Below, in pieces: positions 36,661-44,743 of a stretch of 46,602 nucleotides of DNA. Positions within the stretch are counted from its first letter, which is position 1. Each line of letters opens with the position of its first letter. Origin of the DNA: Aquipseudomonas alcaligenes MRY13-0052 (GTDB lineage: Bacteria > Pseudomonadota > Gammaproteobacteria > Pseudomonadales > Pseudomonadaceae). The notes under the pieces are model-generated. The model was not told the DNA's origin and searched no databases. It saw only the letters and a program-made list of their open reading frames with translations. The position numbers and the translations under genes are program-made. The DNA is taken from assembly GCA_000474255.1 (NCBI GenBank), contig BATO01000050.1, positions 1 through 46,602 of the forward strand. Reading direction: 5' to 3'.

Positions 36661-38006
36661 CAGCTGACTCCCATGATGCTGGCTTTAGGGGGTTGCGGCT
36701 CGCGGTAGCCGTCCTGGCTGCTGCCGTTGAGGCCGGCGTCTGCCTGGCGCTGCGAGGCGTCGCGGTATTCGAGGTACTTGCGTTGCGTGGCGATGTGGCC
36801 GGCGATGTGCTTGGCGTCGTGCCACACGCCCCAGATGAAGGTGGAGCCCCGGCGCGACAGCCAGGGCAGGCCGAGGAAGTACACCCCCGGCTCGCTGGAG
36901 ACGCCGCGCTGGTGCTTGGGCTTGCCCTTGTCGTCGAAGGCGTTCACCTGCAGCCAGCTGAAGTCCACGGCGTAGCCGGTGGCCCAGATGATCGAGGTGA
37001 TGCCGGCCTCGGCCAGGTCCAGCTCGAGGATCGGCCGGGTGATGCATTCCGGGTCCGGCAGCGTGCGCCGCGCCTCCGGCTCTTCCGGCAGGTCGAGGCC
37101 GTTGCGGGCGATGTAGGCGTCGGCGGCGTCCAGCAGCGACAGGTAGTTCTCGTCGCCCCGGGCGATGTTCTCCGCCAGGTCCGCCTGGAAGCGCACCTTG
37201 CCGCCCGCGAACGACTGGGTCAGGCCGACCAGGGTGATGCCTTGTTGGGCCAGGGCGCGGAAGTCCACGGTGTGGCCGCCGCGGGCACCGCTGACGGCGA
37301 TGGTGACGTGCTCGCGACCCGGCTGCGCGGCTTCCGCGTCCCACAGGCCGAGCACCCCCAGCCACCAGCAGAAGTCACGGTTGCGGTAGGAACGTGGCGG
37401 ACGGTCGTGGGCGCCCACCGAGAGGTAGACCTGGCGCCCGGCGCGCTGCAGCTCGTCGGCGATCTGCACGCCGGAGGAGCCGGCGCCCACCACCAGCACG
37501 GCGCCGGCGGGCAGTTGCTGCGGGTTGTAGTAGGCGGCCGAGTGGAGCTGGTGGATGCTGCCTTCCGCCGGTGCGATGGCGGGGATCACCGGGCGCTGGA
37601 AGGGGCCGGTGGCGGAGACCACGCGGTTGGCCTGGATCACGCCGATGGAGGTCTCGACGGTGAAACCGGGGCGGTCGGGGTTGCGCACCACCTTCTTCAC
37701 CTCGACGCCGGTGCGGATCGGCGCGTTGATCTGCTGGGCATAGGCGACGAAGTAGTCCGCCACCTGCTCCTTGCCGGGGAAATCGTCCGGGCCGACGTCG
37801 AATTCGCGCCCCGGAAAGCGGTCGTGCCAGGCCGGGCCGTTGGCCACCAGGGAATCCCAGCGGCCCGTGCGCCAGGCTTCGGCGATGCGCTTGCGCTCCA
37901 GCACCAGGTGCGGCACGCCGAGCTTGCCCAGGTGTTCGCTCATGGCCACGCCGGCCTGGCCCGCGCCAACCACGAGCGTATCGATTTCTATGGTTTCAAC
38001 TGTCAT
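36660..38006 (-). CDS. Flavin-containing monooxygenase (FMO/YUCCA-type NAD(P)/FAD oxidoreductase)
   Basis: 448 residues from the ATG at 38004-38006, with AAGGA upstream; a longer opening to 38138 adds a low-complexity stretch not found in this family. FAD motif GAGQAG at 14-19, NADPH motif GAGSSG at 174-179, an FMO-like HSAAYY segment between them, and WATGYAVDFSW near residue 330. Group B monooxygenases oxygenate soft nucleophiles (N or S) or carbonyls. It leads a five-gene operon with RidA, DUF1028, ArgE-like deacetylase and GNAT. The substrate is unknown; an amine or indole-like compound is plausible. Confidence 0.88.
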   Translation of the reverse strand: MTVETIEIDTLVVGAGQAGVAMSEHLGKLGVPHLVLERKRIAEAWRTGRWDSLVANGPAWHDRFPGREFDVGPDDFPGKEQVADYFVAYAQQINAPIRTGVEVKKVVRNPDRPGFTVETSIGVIQANRVVSATGPFQRPVIPAIAPAEGSIHQLHSAAYYNPQQLPAGAVLVVGAGSSGVQIADELQRAGRQVYLSVGAHDRPPRSYRNRDFCWWLGVLGLWDAEAAQPGREHVTIAVSGARGGHTVDFRALAQQGITLVGLTQSFAGGKVRFQADLAENIARGDENYLSLLDAADAYIARNGLDLPEEPEARRTLPDPECITRPILELDLAEAGITSIIWATGYAVDFSWLQVNAFDDKGKPKHQRGVSSEPGVYFLGLPWLSRRGSTFIWGVWHDAKHIAGHIATQRKYLEYRDASQRQADAGLNGSSQDGYREPQPPKASIMGVS

Positions 38007-38135
38007 GTCTCTGTCCTTCTGCAGGCGATTCGCGGTGGTCGGGTCGGTGCTGCGTGCACGCTGTTCAGTGCCGGAAGCGGGTTCGACGGTGACGCGGGCC
38101 GGGGGCGGGAGGAGCGACGGGGCGCGGGTGGGGGG

Positions 38136-38263
38136 CATGCTGCACGTCCTCGTCGACCGTCTGCGCGGTCCAGGCTTTGTGAGTCGAGTGCAGTGGATGG
38201 TGCGATAGAGCGGTGCCGAGGAAAATTATTAAAAATATGCTCGCTGGATAAGAAAAAGCTCGG
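38136..38263. promoter_or_regulatory. Duplicated promoter/leader region, copy B (between monooxygenase and LysR genes)
   Basis: Counterpart of 33241-33366. The 45-bp AT-rich core is at 38219-38263, and an ATG on the minus strand at 38136-38138 aligns with the GTG start of the aldehyde dehydrogenase in copy A. It sits 83 bp before the LysR start and 130 bp before the monooxygenase start, the expected place for a LysR-type divergent operator. The remaining 38007-38135 is a GC-rich leader without recognisable features. Confidence 0.7.
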
Positions 38264-38345
38264 CAGGGCAGACCCTTCCGCAGCGGCGCCTGGGGTATGT
38301 TTCACCGAGGGATTGCTCCCACCCATAAGAACCAGCCGCGCGGCC

Positions 38346-39311
38346 ATGACCGAGGCGGCGAGCGACATGCCGAGGTGCCCCGTGGCGAACTACACCCTGC
38401 GACAACTCAAGTACTTCGTGACGACGGTGGAGTGCGGCAGCGTGGCCGAGGCCTCGCGCAAGCTGTACATCGCGCAGCCGTCCATCTCCACCGCCATCAA
38501 GGGGCTGGAGGAAAGCTTCGGCGTGCAGCTGTTCATCCGCCACCACGCCCAGGGCGTGTCGCTGACCCCCAGCGGCTCGCGCTTCTACCGCAAGGCCCAG
38601 GACCTGCTGCGCATGGCCTGGGAGTTCGAGCAGAACGCCCTGGCGGTGAACGACGTGGTGGCCGGGCAGATCGACATCGGCTGCTTCGAGACGGTGGCGC
38701 CGCTGTACCTGCCGGGGCTGATCGCGGGCTTCCGCGAGCGCTACCCGGGGGTGGAGATCCGCATCGGCGACGGCGAGCAGCAGGAGTTGGTGCAGGGGCT
38801 CACCGCCGGGCGCTTCGACCTGGCGATCCTCTACCAGCACGAACTCGACGCCACCATCGAGACCGACCCGCTGATGCCGCCGCAGCGGCCCTATGCGCTG
38901 CTGCCGGAGAACCACCGCTTCGCCCGCCAGGCCGAGGTTTCCCTGCGTGACCTGGTGCTGGAACCGATGATCCTGCTGGACGTGCAGCCCAGCCGGACCT
39001 ACTTCGTCAGCCTCTTCGAGGAGCTCGGCCTGACCCCGAATATCGGCTTCAGCTCGCCCTCCATCGAGATGGTGCGCGGCATGGTCGGCCAGGGTTTCGG
39101 CTTCTCGGTGCTGGTCACCCGACCCCATTCCGAATGCACCTACGACGGCAAGAAGGTGGTGATGGTGGACATCGCCGAAGCCGTGACCGGCTCCGGCCTG
39201 GTGGCCGCCTGGCTCAAGCGCGCCCAGTTGACCAAGCCGGCGCAGATGTTCGTCGACTACTGCAAGGAACACCTGCCCGGCGGCAGCGCGCCGGTGCCCT
39301 CCCCGGATTGA
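38346..39311 (+). CDS. LysR-family transcriptional regulator
   Basis: 321 residues from ATG 38346; neither it nor the in-frame ATG at 38367 has a strong ribosome-binding site, so the start is uncertain by 7 codons. The winged HTH covers about residues 15-75 (LRQLKYFVTTVECGSVAEAS, QPSISTAIKGLEESFG, LTPSG), then a periplasmic-binding-like effector domain. It is divergent from the monooxygenase operon. As I recall, a related LysR (PA0218) is divergent from the aldehyde dehydrogenase operon in P. aeruginosa. Together with the repeated 45-bp core, this suggests that it controls both leftward operons. Confidence 0.92.
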   Translation: MTEAASDMPRCPVANYTLRQLKYFVTTVECGSVAEASRKLYIAQPSISTAIKGLEESFGVQLFIRHHAQGVSLTPSGSRFYRKAQDLLRMAWEFEQNALAVNDVVAGQIDIGCFETVAPLYLPGLIAGFRERYPGVEIRIGDGEQQELVQGLTAGRFDLAILYQHELDATIETDPLMPPQRPYALLPENHRFARQAEVSLRDLVLEPMILLDVQPSRTYFVSLFEELGLTPNIGFSSPSIEMVRGMVGQGFGFSVLVTRPHSECTYDGKKVVMVDIAEAVTGSGLVAAWLKRAQLTKPAQMFVDYCKEHLPGGSAPVPSPD

Positions 39312-39317
39312 CGGCCG

Positions 39318-39340
39318 GTGGGAGCGAATTCATTCGTGAA
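39318..39340. repeat. REP, GGGAGCGAATTCATTCGTGAA variant
   Basis: GCGAAT-TC-ATTCGT core with one mismatch, 10 bp after the LysR stop; same family as 33478 and 33532. Confidence 0.7.
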
Positions 39341-39358
39341 AGCGGCGTCTTGCGGTTT

Positions 39359-39440
39359 GTAGGATGGGTAGAGCGAAGCGAAACCCATGCGGTTACGGGT
39401 CGCTCCGCATCGATGGGTTTCGTACCTCTACCCATCCTAC
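39359..39440. repeat. Long inverted repeat, GTAGGATGGGTAGAG arms
   Basis: GTAGGATGGGTAGAG (39359-39373) and CTCTACCCATCCTAC (39426-39440) are exact complements, with inner GAAACCCATGC / GATGGGTTTC also complementary. It lies between the convergent LysR and peptidase genes and may serve as a bidirectional transcript end. Confidence 0.75.
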
Positions 39441-39461
39441 GAAGAGCGCCGGTGCCTGGGG

Positions 39462-40559
39462 CTAGGCCTCAACCCGCCCCGCATCCTCCAGCAGCGCCTT
39501 CAACCGCTCGCCGTCCAGCGCCGGGCAGATGCCTTGCGGCTTCTGCATCACCGCATCCTCGGCGGCGAGCATGGCGTTGAGGATGGCCTCGTCCGTGCTT
39601 TCCACCGCCGCCAGGTAGAGGGCGTCGATGTGCTCGTCGTTGAGGCATTCCAGGCTGAAGCGCCCACCGGGGGTGAGCTGGGGCAGGGCGCGCGGGTTGG
39701 CGACGCTGAAGGCGAGGAAGATGTCCCCTGAGTTGTTGCCCCCCGGGGTACCGCCCAGGCCGACGCCGAGGCCGGCGCGTTGGGCCAGGCGGCGCAGCTG
39801 GTGGGGCAGCAGCGGGGCGTCGGTGGCGAGCACGACGATGATCGAGCCGCGCTCGCGGTCCAGCCCCTGGGGCTGCTCGCCCAGGGCCTTGCCCACCGGC
39901 ACGCCGAGCACCTTGAGCCAGTCGCGCTGGCCGTGGTTGGCCTGCACCAGGGCGCCCAGGGTGTAGGCCTGGCCGTCGATCTCCAGCACCCGCGAGGCGG
40001 TGCCGGTGCCGCCCTTGAAGCCGTAGCAGATCATGCCGTTGCCGCCGCCGACGTTGCCCTCGGCGATGGCGCCGTCGCGGGCGTCGGCCAGGGCGGCCAG
40101 GGCATCGGCCTCGGTGACGTGCTGGCCGTTGATGTCGTTGATCACCCCGTCGTAGGTCTCGGCCACCACCGGCATCGCCCACAGGTGGTTGGCCTCCCAG
40201 GCGCCGGCGTAGTGGTCGATGGTCCAGCGTGCGGCGGCATGGTGGACGATACCGACGCTGTGGGAATTGGTGATGCACAGCGGGCCGACGAAGTAGCCGC
40301 CGTGCTCGATCCAGTGGGTGCCGGTCATCTCGCCGTTGCCGTTGAGGGCGTGGAAGCCGGCCCACACGGGTTGCGGCTCGGGCTCCAGGCCACGGGGGAG
40401 GATGGCGGTGACCCCGGTCTTGATGGGTTTGCCGTTGGCGGCGACGCCGTCGAGGGTGCGATAGCCGACGCGCACGCCGGGTACGTCGGTGATGGCGTTG
40501 TTGGGGCCGGGCCGGCCGGGGACGGCCAGCCCGAGTTCACGGGCGCGTGGTTTAGCCAT
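39462..40559 (-). CDS. P1-family peptidase (DmpA / L-aminopeptidase D-esterase, beta-aminopeptidase type)
   Basis: 365 residues from the ATG at 40557-40559; an ATG 6 nt upstream (40565) is equally in frame. These Ntn hydrolases self-cleave before a serine or threonine that becomes the nucleophile: GGTPGGNNSGDIF places that bond at Asn276-Ser277. NAITDVPGVRVG and GNVGGGNGMICYGFKGGTGTASR are family signatures. Known members release N-terminal D- or L-amino acids or beta-amino acids from amides and peptides. The gene overlaps the preceding permease gene by 8 bp and ends the amine-transporter operon, so its substrate is probably what that transporter imports (inference). Confidence 0.9.
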   Translation of the reverse strand: MAKPRARELGLAVPGRPGPNNAITDVPGVRVGYRTLDGVAANGKPIKTGVTAILPRGLEPEPQPVWAGFHALNGNGEMTGTHWIEHGGYFVGPLCITNSHSVGIVHHAAARWTIDHYAGAWEANHLWAMPVVAETYDGVINDINGQHVTEADALAALADARDGAIAEGNVGGGNGMICYGFKGGTGTASRVLEIDGQAYTLGALVQANHGQRDWLKVLGVPVGKALGEQPQGLDRERGSIIVVLATDAPLLPHQLRRLAQRAGLGVGLGGTPGGNNSGDIFLAFSVANPRALPQLTPGGRFSLECLNDEHIDALYLAAVESTDEAILNAMLAAEDAVMQKPQGICPALDGERLKALLEDAGRVEA

Positions 40560-41415
40560 GGGCATTCTCGGCAGGGGAAGTGGCGGGCTTGCGGTTGCGC
40601 AGGTAGAGCCCGAGGGAAGCGATGACCAGCGAGGCGATCAGCAGCAGGGTGGCGATGGCGTTGATCTCGGGCTTGATGCCGCGGCGGATCATTCCGTAGA
40701 TGAAGACCGGCAAGGTGGTGGAGTCGACCCCGGAGATGAAGTAGGTGATCACCAGGTCGTCCATCGAGATGATGAAGGCCAGCAGCGCACCGCCGAGCAC
40801 GCCGGGGAGGATCTGCGGCAGGGTGATGCGGCGGAAGGTGGTCCAGGGCGAGGCGCCGAGGTCGGCCGAGGCTTCTTCCAGGCGCGTGTCCATCCCCGCC
40901 AGGCGGGCGCTGACGATGAGGAACACGTAGCTGATGAGGAAGGTGCAGTGGCCGATGATGATCGACGTCTTGCCCAGGGGGATGCCGCTGTTGACGAAGA
41001 AGATCAGCAGGGCGATGCCGAGGACGATGTCCGGCATCAGCATCGGCAGGAACAGCAGCACCCGGTAGAAGCCCTGCAGGCGGAAGCGGTAGCGCGCCAG
41101 GGCCAGGGCGGTGAGGGTGCCGATCAGGGTGGAGATCACCGTGGTGCTCAGGGCCACCGTGAGGCTGGTGCGCAGGGCGGCCACCAACTGGTCGGTGGAT
41201 TCCACGTAGAGCGCGTTCTCGTTCAGCGAGCTGGAGAAGCCGAACAGGGTGCGGTACCAGTCCAGGCTGGCGCCGCTCCAGATCATCATGTTCACCGGGT
41301 TGGCGTTGAACGAGTAGGCGACGATCAGGGCGATAGGCAGGTACAGGAAGGCGAAGAAGGCCAGGCTGTAGCCGCCGAGCAGGCCGCGCCCCAGGCGGGC
41401 GATGAGGGCATTCAT
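40552..41415 (-). CDS. Amine ABC transporter permease, PotC/PotI-like
   Basis: 287 residues with about six membrane spans; EAA loop EEASADLGASPWTTFRRITLP. The start overlaps the previous permease gene (ATGA-type) and the stop overlaps the peptidase gene. It is the second channel subunit of a PotFGHI-type importer. Confidence 0.93.
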   Translation of the reverse strand: MNALIARLGRGLLGGYSLAFFAFLYLPIALIVAYSFNANPVNMMIWSGASLDWYRTLFGFSSSLNENALYVESTDQLVAALRTSLTVALSTTVISTLIGTLTALALARYRFRLQGFYRVLLFLPMLMPDIVLGIALLIFFVNSGIPLGKTSIIIGHCTFLISYVFLIVSARLAGMDTRLEEASADLGASPWTTFRRITLPQILPGVLGGALLAFIISMDDLVITYFISGVDSTTLPVFIYGMIRRGIKPEINAIATLLLIASLVIASLGLYLRNRKPATSPAENAHG

Positions 41416-42317
41416 ACCAGACCCTCCCTGCCCTGGGCGCGTGACTGCCAGCGCACGTAGAGCAGCAGGAACACCAGCATCGCGGCCATGATCAGCATCG
41501 CCAGGGCGGCGCCGAAGGGCCAGTTGCGCGCGGCGAGGAACTGCTGCTCCACCAGGTTGCCGATCATCACCACCCGCGCGCCGCCCAGCAGCGAGGGCAC
41601 GATGAAGTTACCCAGGCTGGGGATGAAGACGATGATCGAGCCGGCGGCGATGCCCGGCAGGGTCAGCGGGAAGACGATGCGCCAGAAGCTCTGCCAGCGG
41701 CTGGCGCCGAGGTCGGCGGAGGCCTCCAGCAGCTTGCGGTCGAGCTTCTCCACGCTGGCGTAGATGGGCATGAACATGAAGGGGATGAAGATGTAGGTCA
41801 TGCCGATCAGCACGGCGGTTTCGCTGTAGATCAGGTTCAACGGCTGGTCGGCCAGGCCCAGGGCCTGCAGCGCCAGGTTGAGGAAGCCGGTGGGGCGCAG
41901 GATCAGCACCCAGGCGTAGAGCCGCACGATCAGGCTGGTGAAGAACGGCAGGGTGATGAGGAAGAGGAAGAAGTTGCGCCGCCGTTCCGGCTGCCGCGCC
42001 ACCCAGAAGGCTGCCGGGTAGCAGACCGCGAGGGTCAGCACGACGGTCATCGCCGCCAGCTTGAACGAGCGCAGCAGGATCTCCAGGTAGACGATATCGA
42101 ACTCTTCGTTGCTGCCGTCGGCCCAGCCGAGGATGCGGCCGAAGTTGTCCGGGTAGAAGGACCATTCCACGCCGCCGTACAGGCCCGGCTCCAGCAGGCT
42201 GTAGAGCGCCATGATGGCCATGGGCACGAGGAAGAAACCGACGATCACCAGGGTCGCCGGGCTGAGCAGGCCGACCAGGCGCAGGCGCGTGCGGGCCGCG
42301 AGGGAAAGCGAAGTCAT
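41412..42317 (-). CDS. Amine ABC transporter permease, PotB/PotH-like
   Basis: 301 residues from the ATG at 42315-42317, with GGAG upstream; the longer opening lies in the ATPase gene. About six spans with the EAA loop EASADLGASRWQSFWRIVFP. It is paired with the following permease and follows the ATPase gene by 11 bp. Confidence 0.93.
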   Translation of the reverse strand: MTSLSLAARTRLRLVGLLSPATLVIVGFFLVPMAIMALYSLLEPGLYGGVEWSFYPDNFGRILGWADGSNEEFDIVYLEILLRSFKLAAMTVVLTLAVCYPAAFWVARQPERRRNFFLFLITLPFFTSLIVRLYAWVLILRPTGFLNLALQALGLADQPLNLIYSETAVLIGMTYIFIPFMFMPIYASVEKLDRKLLEASADLGASRWQSFWRIVFPLTLPGIAAGSIIVFIPSLGNFIVPSLLGGARVVMIGNLVEQQFLAARNWPFGAALAMLIMAAMLVFLLLYVRWQSRAQGREGLV

Positions 42318-42328
42318 GGGCGGTTCTC

Positions 42329-43444
42329 CTAGGCCAGCAGCAGGTGCGGGGCGTCGGTGGCGTACCACAGCTGCACCCGGGCACCGGCTTCGAGCGTGCC
42401 CATCAGCTCCCGCGAGGGTGCGCGCAGCACTGCCTTCACCGGGCTGCCGTGCTGGGTGCGCACGCTGAGTTCGAAGTCCTTGCCGATGAACACCTGTTGC
42501 AGCACGCGGCCCTCGAGGCAGGCATGGCGCGCCGGGTCGCCCGGGCAGGCGAGGTGGAACTGCTCGGGGCGCAGCATGGCCTGGAGCTTCTGTCCCGGTG
42601 CCAGGTCGGCGCGGCGCAGGCGCAGGGTGTCGCCCTGGGCGGTGAGGAATTCCACGGCGTCGCCGTGGTGGCGGGTGACGCTGCCGTCGAACAGGTTGCT
42701 CTCGCCGATGAAACCGGCGACGAAGGCGTTGGCCGGGCGGTCGTAGATGTCTTCCGGGCTGCCCAGCTGCTGCACGTGGCCGCCGTTGAGCACGACGATG
42801 CGGTCGGACATGGTCAGCGCTTCTTCCTGGTCGTGGGTGACGAAGACGAAGGCGATGCCCAGCTCGCTCTGCAGGTTCTTCAGCTCGCGCTGCATGCTCT
42901 GGCGCAACTGGCGGTCGAGGGCCGAGAGCGGCTCGTCGAGCAACAGCAGGGCGGGCTTGTTGACGATGGCGCGGGCCAGGGCGATGCGCTGCTGCTGGCC
43001 ACCGGAGAGCTGGCCGGGCTTGCGCTTCTCCAGCCCGGCCATACCCACCAGCTCCAGGGCGTCGGCCACCTGGCGGTTGCGCTGGGCCTTGGCGACGCCA
43101 CGGATATCCAGCGCGTAGCCGACGTTGTCGCCGACGCTGAGGTGGGGGAACAGGGCGTAGTTCTGGAACACCGTGTGCACCGGGCGCAGGTGCGGGGGCA
43201 CCTCGTTCATCAGTTGGCCCTGGATGCGCAGCTCGCCGCCGTCGAGGGCCTCGAAGCCGCTGATCACCCGCAGCAGGGTGGTCTTGCCGCAGCCCGAGGG
43301 GCCCAGCAGGGTGACGAATTCATTGCCGCCGACGCACAGGTCGACGCCATCGAGGGCGCGCACGGCGTGGCCCTCCGGGGCACGGTAATGCTTCACCGCA
43401 GCGGTGATCTGGACCACCGGTGCACTGTTGACGATGCAGGTCAT
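42329..43444 (-). CDS. Amine ABC transporter ATP-binding protein, PotA/PotG-like
   Basis: 371 residues from the ATG at 43442-43444, GGAG 8 nt upstream. Walker [10 protein letters not shown], signature [42 protein letters not shown], then a C-terminal TOBE domain. It lies between the binding protein (43 bp away) and the permeases in a complete five-gene operon. Confidence 0.94.
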   Translation of the reverse strand: MTCIVNSAPVVQITAAVKHYRAPEGHAVRALDGVDLCVGGNEFVTLLGPSGCGKTTLLRVISGFEALDGGELRIQGQLMNEVPPHLRPVHTVFQNYALFPHLSVGDNVGYALDIRGVAKAQRNRQVADALELVGMAGLEKRKPGQLSGGQQQRIALARAIVNKPALLLLDEPLSALDRQLRQSMQRELKNLQSELGIAFVFVTHDQEEALTMSDRIVVLNGGHVQQLGSPEDIYDRPANAFVAGFIGESNLFDGSVTRHHGDAVEFLTAQGDTLRLRRADLAPGQKLQAMLRPEQFHLACPGDPARHACLEGRVLQQVFIGKDFELSVRTQHGSPVKAVLRAPSRELMGTLEAGARVQLWYATDAPHLLLA

Positions 43445-43487
43445 GGAGAACTCCGGCGGGTGCTGGCGCACCCGCTCTCTTGCTGGC

Positions 43488-44546
43488 TCAGTTGGCGGTG
43501 CGCACGCGGGTCCAGGCGCGGTCGAATTTCTTCAGGTCCTTTCCCAGGTCATTGAAGATCTGCAGCTTGGCCATGACGTCGGCCGGCGGGTTGACCTGCG
43601 GGTTATCGCGCAGTTCGGCCGGCAGCAGTTTCAGGGCTTCGCGGTTGGGCGTGCCGTTCATCTGCTGCTGGGTGTTGAGGGCGGCGATCTCGGGGGTGAG
43701 GAAGAACTCCATGAAGCGCTTGGCGTTGGCCTTGTTCGGCGCGCTCTTGAGTACGCACATGTCTTCCTGGTACATCGTCGCGCCTTCCTTGGGGATGACG
43801 TAGGCGAGGTTTTTCGGGTCCTGCTTCACGTACATCATGGCGCCGACGAAGTAGTGTGCGGCGGCCACGTCGCCCGACTGCACCATGGGCACGCTGTCGT
43901 AGGTGAAGGCCGAGACCAGCGGTTTGCGCTCCAGCAGCCACTGCTCGGAGACCTTGAGGTCGGCGGCGTCCGTGGTGTTCACCGACTTGCCGTTGACGAT
44001 CAGACCGACGCCGAGGGTTTCACGCATGTCGTCGAGCATGATGACCTTCTTGCCGGACTCGGCCAGGGCGAAGAAATCCGCCCAGGATTCGATCGGCCGA
44101 TCCACCTTGGTCTTGTTGTAGAAGATGCCGACGGTGCCCCAGGCGTAGGGCAGGCACTGCTCGCCCTTGGGGTCGGACTTGGCGCGGAGGAAGGCCGGGT
44201 CGATGTTGGCGAAGGCCGGGCTGGCGCCGATGTCGGTCTTCTCCAGCAGGCCCAGCGCGGACAGGGTGTCGTGCATGTGCACCGAGGGGAATACGATGTC
44301 GTAGCCGGTGGCACCGGCCTGCAGCTTGGCGAGCATCTCCTCGTTGCTGCCGTAGGTGTCCAGTGAGACCTTGACGCCGGTTTCGGCGGTGAAGCGCTTG
44401 AGGACTTCGGGGTTGATGTAGTCACCCCAGTTGTACAGGTGCAGTTCTTCGGCGGCGTGGCTGCTGCCGGCGGCCAGCAGCAGGGAGCCTGCGAGCAGGC
44501 GGGACGCGAGGCGTCGCAGGGGGTGGCGCGAGGTTGGAGCGGGCAT
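43488..44546 (-). CDS. PotD/PotF-like periplasmic amine-binding protein with altered ligand loop
   Basis: 352 residues with a signal peptide (to about residue 31) and a polyamine-receptor start, YNWGDYINPEVL, from residue 38. In the late ligand loop it reads MYQEDM: Tyr259 and Glu261 stand where SpuE has Trp and Asp. The receptor fold is conserved, but the ligand probably differs from plain putrescine or spermidine. It is the first gene of the leftward operon, divergent from an RpiR-family regulator. Confidence 0.9.
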   Translation of the reverse strand: MPAPTSRHPLRRLASRLLAGSLLLAAGSSHAAEELHLYNWGDYINPEVLKRFTAETGVKVSLDTYGSNEEMLAKLQAGATGYDIVFPSVHMHDTLSALGLLEKTDIGASPAFANIDPAFLRAKSDPKGEQCLPYAWGTVGIFYNKTKVDRPIESWADFFALAESGKKVIMLDDMRETLGVGLIVNGKSVNTTDAADLKVSEQWLLERKPLVSAFTYDSVPMVQSGDVAAAHYFVGAMMYVKQDPKNLAYVIPKEGATMYQEDMCVLKSAPNKANAKRFMEFFLTPEIAALNTQQQMNGTPNREALKLLPAELRDNPQVNPPADVMAKLQIFNDLGKDLKKFDRAWTRVRTAN

Positions 44547-44692
44547 GTTCCTGTTCTCCGTTCTGGGCCCTGCGCGGTTTGGCTCGGGCCTGGCTGGGGC
44601 AGCTCTTGCATGGCCTTGCGGCCGAAGTGAAAGCGGAAGAATCGGTGTTTTTATTTTTTGCCTCGCCGTGGAGCATAAAGTATGTTTCTTCC

Positions 44693-44702
44693 ATTGATCA
44701 AT
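44693..44702. promoter_or_regulatory. ATTGATCAAT palindrome in the RpiR / binding-protein divergent region
   Basis: Perfect 10-bp AT-rich palindrome, 42 bp before the regulator start, followed at 44706 by TTGACA. On the minus strand TTGATC with TTTATG 16 nt further resembles a weak promoter for the transporter operon. It is a candidate operator for the adjacent RpiR-family protein. Confidence 0.45.
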
Positions 44703-44743
44703 ACGTTGACATTAATCTTCCAATAATCGACAGGGAACCGGGC

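Noticed and set aside
38007-38138. 44-residue N-terminal extension of the monooxygenase
   Set aside because: Pro/Ala/Arg-rich, unlike family N-termini, which begin just before the FAD motif; kept only as a low-probability alternative.
33241-38263. Composite transposon
   Set aside because: The direct repeats contain promoter sequence, not terminal inverted repeats, and no transposase or integrase gene lies between or near them.
36693-38345. Upstream extension of the LysR frame (872 codons)
   Set aside because: It is antisense to the monooxygenase; the HTH domain starts shortly after ATG 38346, as in other LysR proteins.
44534-44743. Upstream extension of the RpiR-family protein
   Set aside because: It passes through the divergent promoter and palindrome; ATG 44744 has AGGGA and matches family N-termini.
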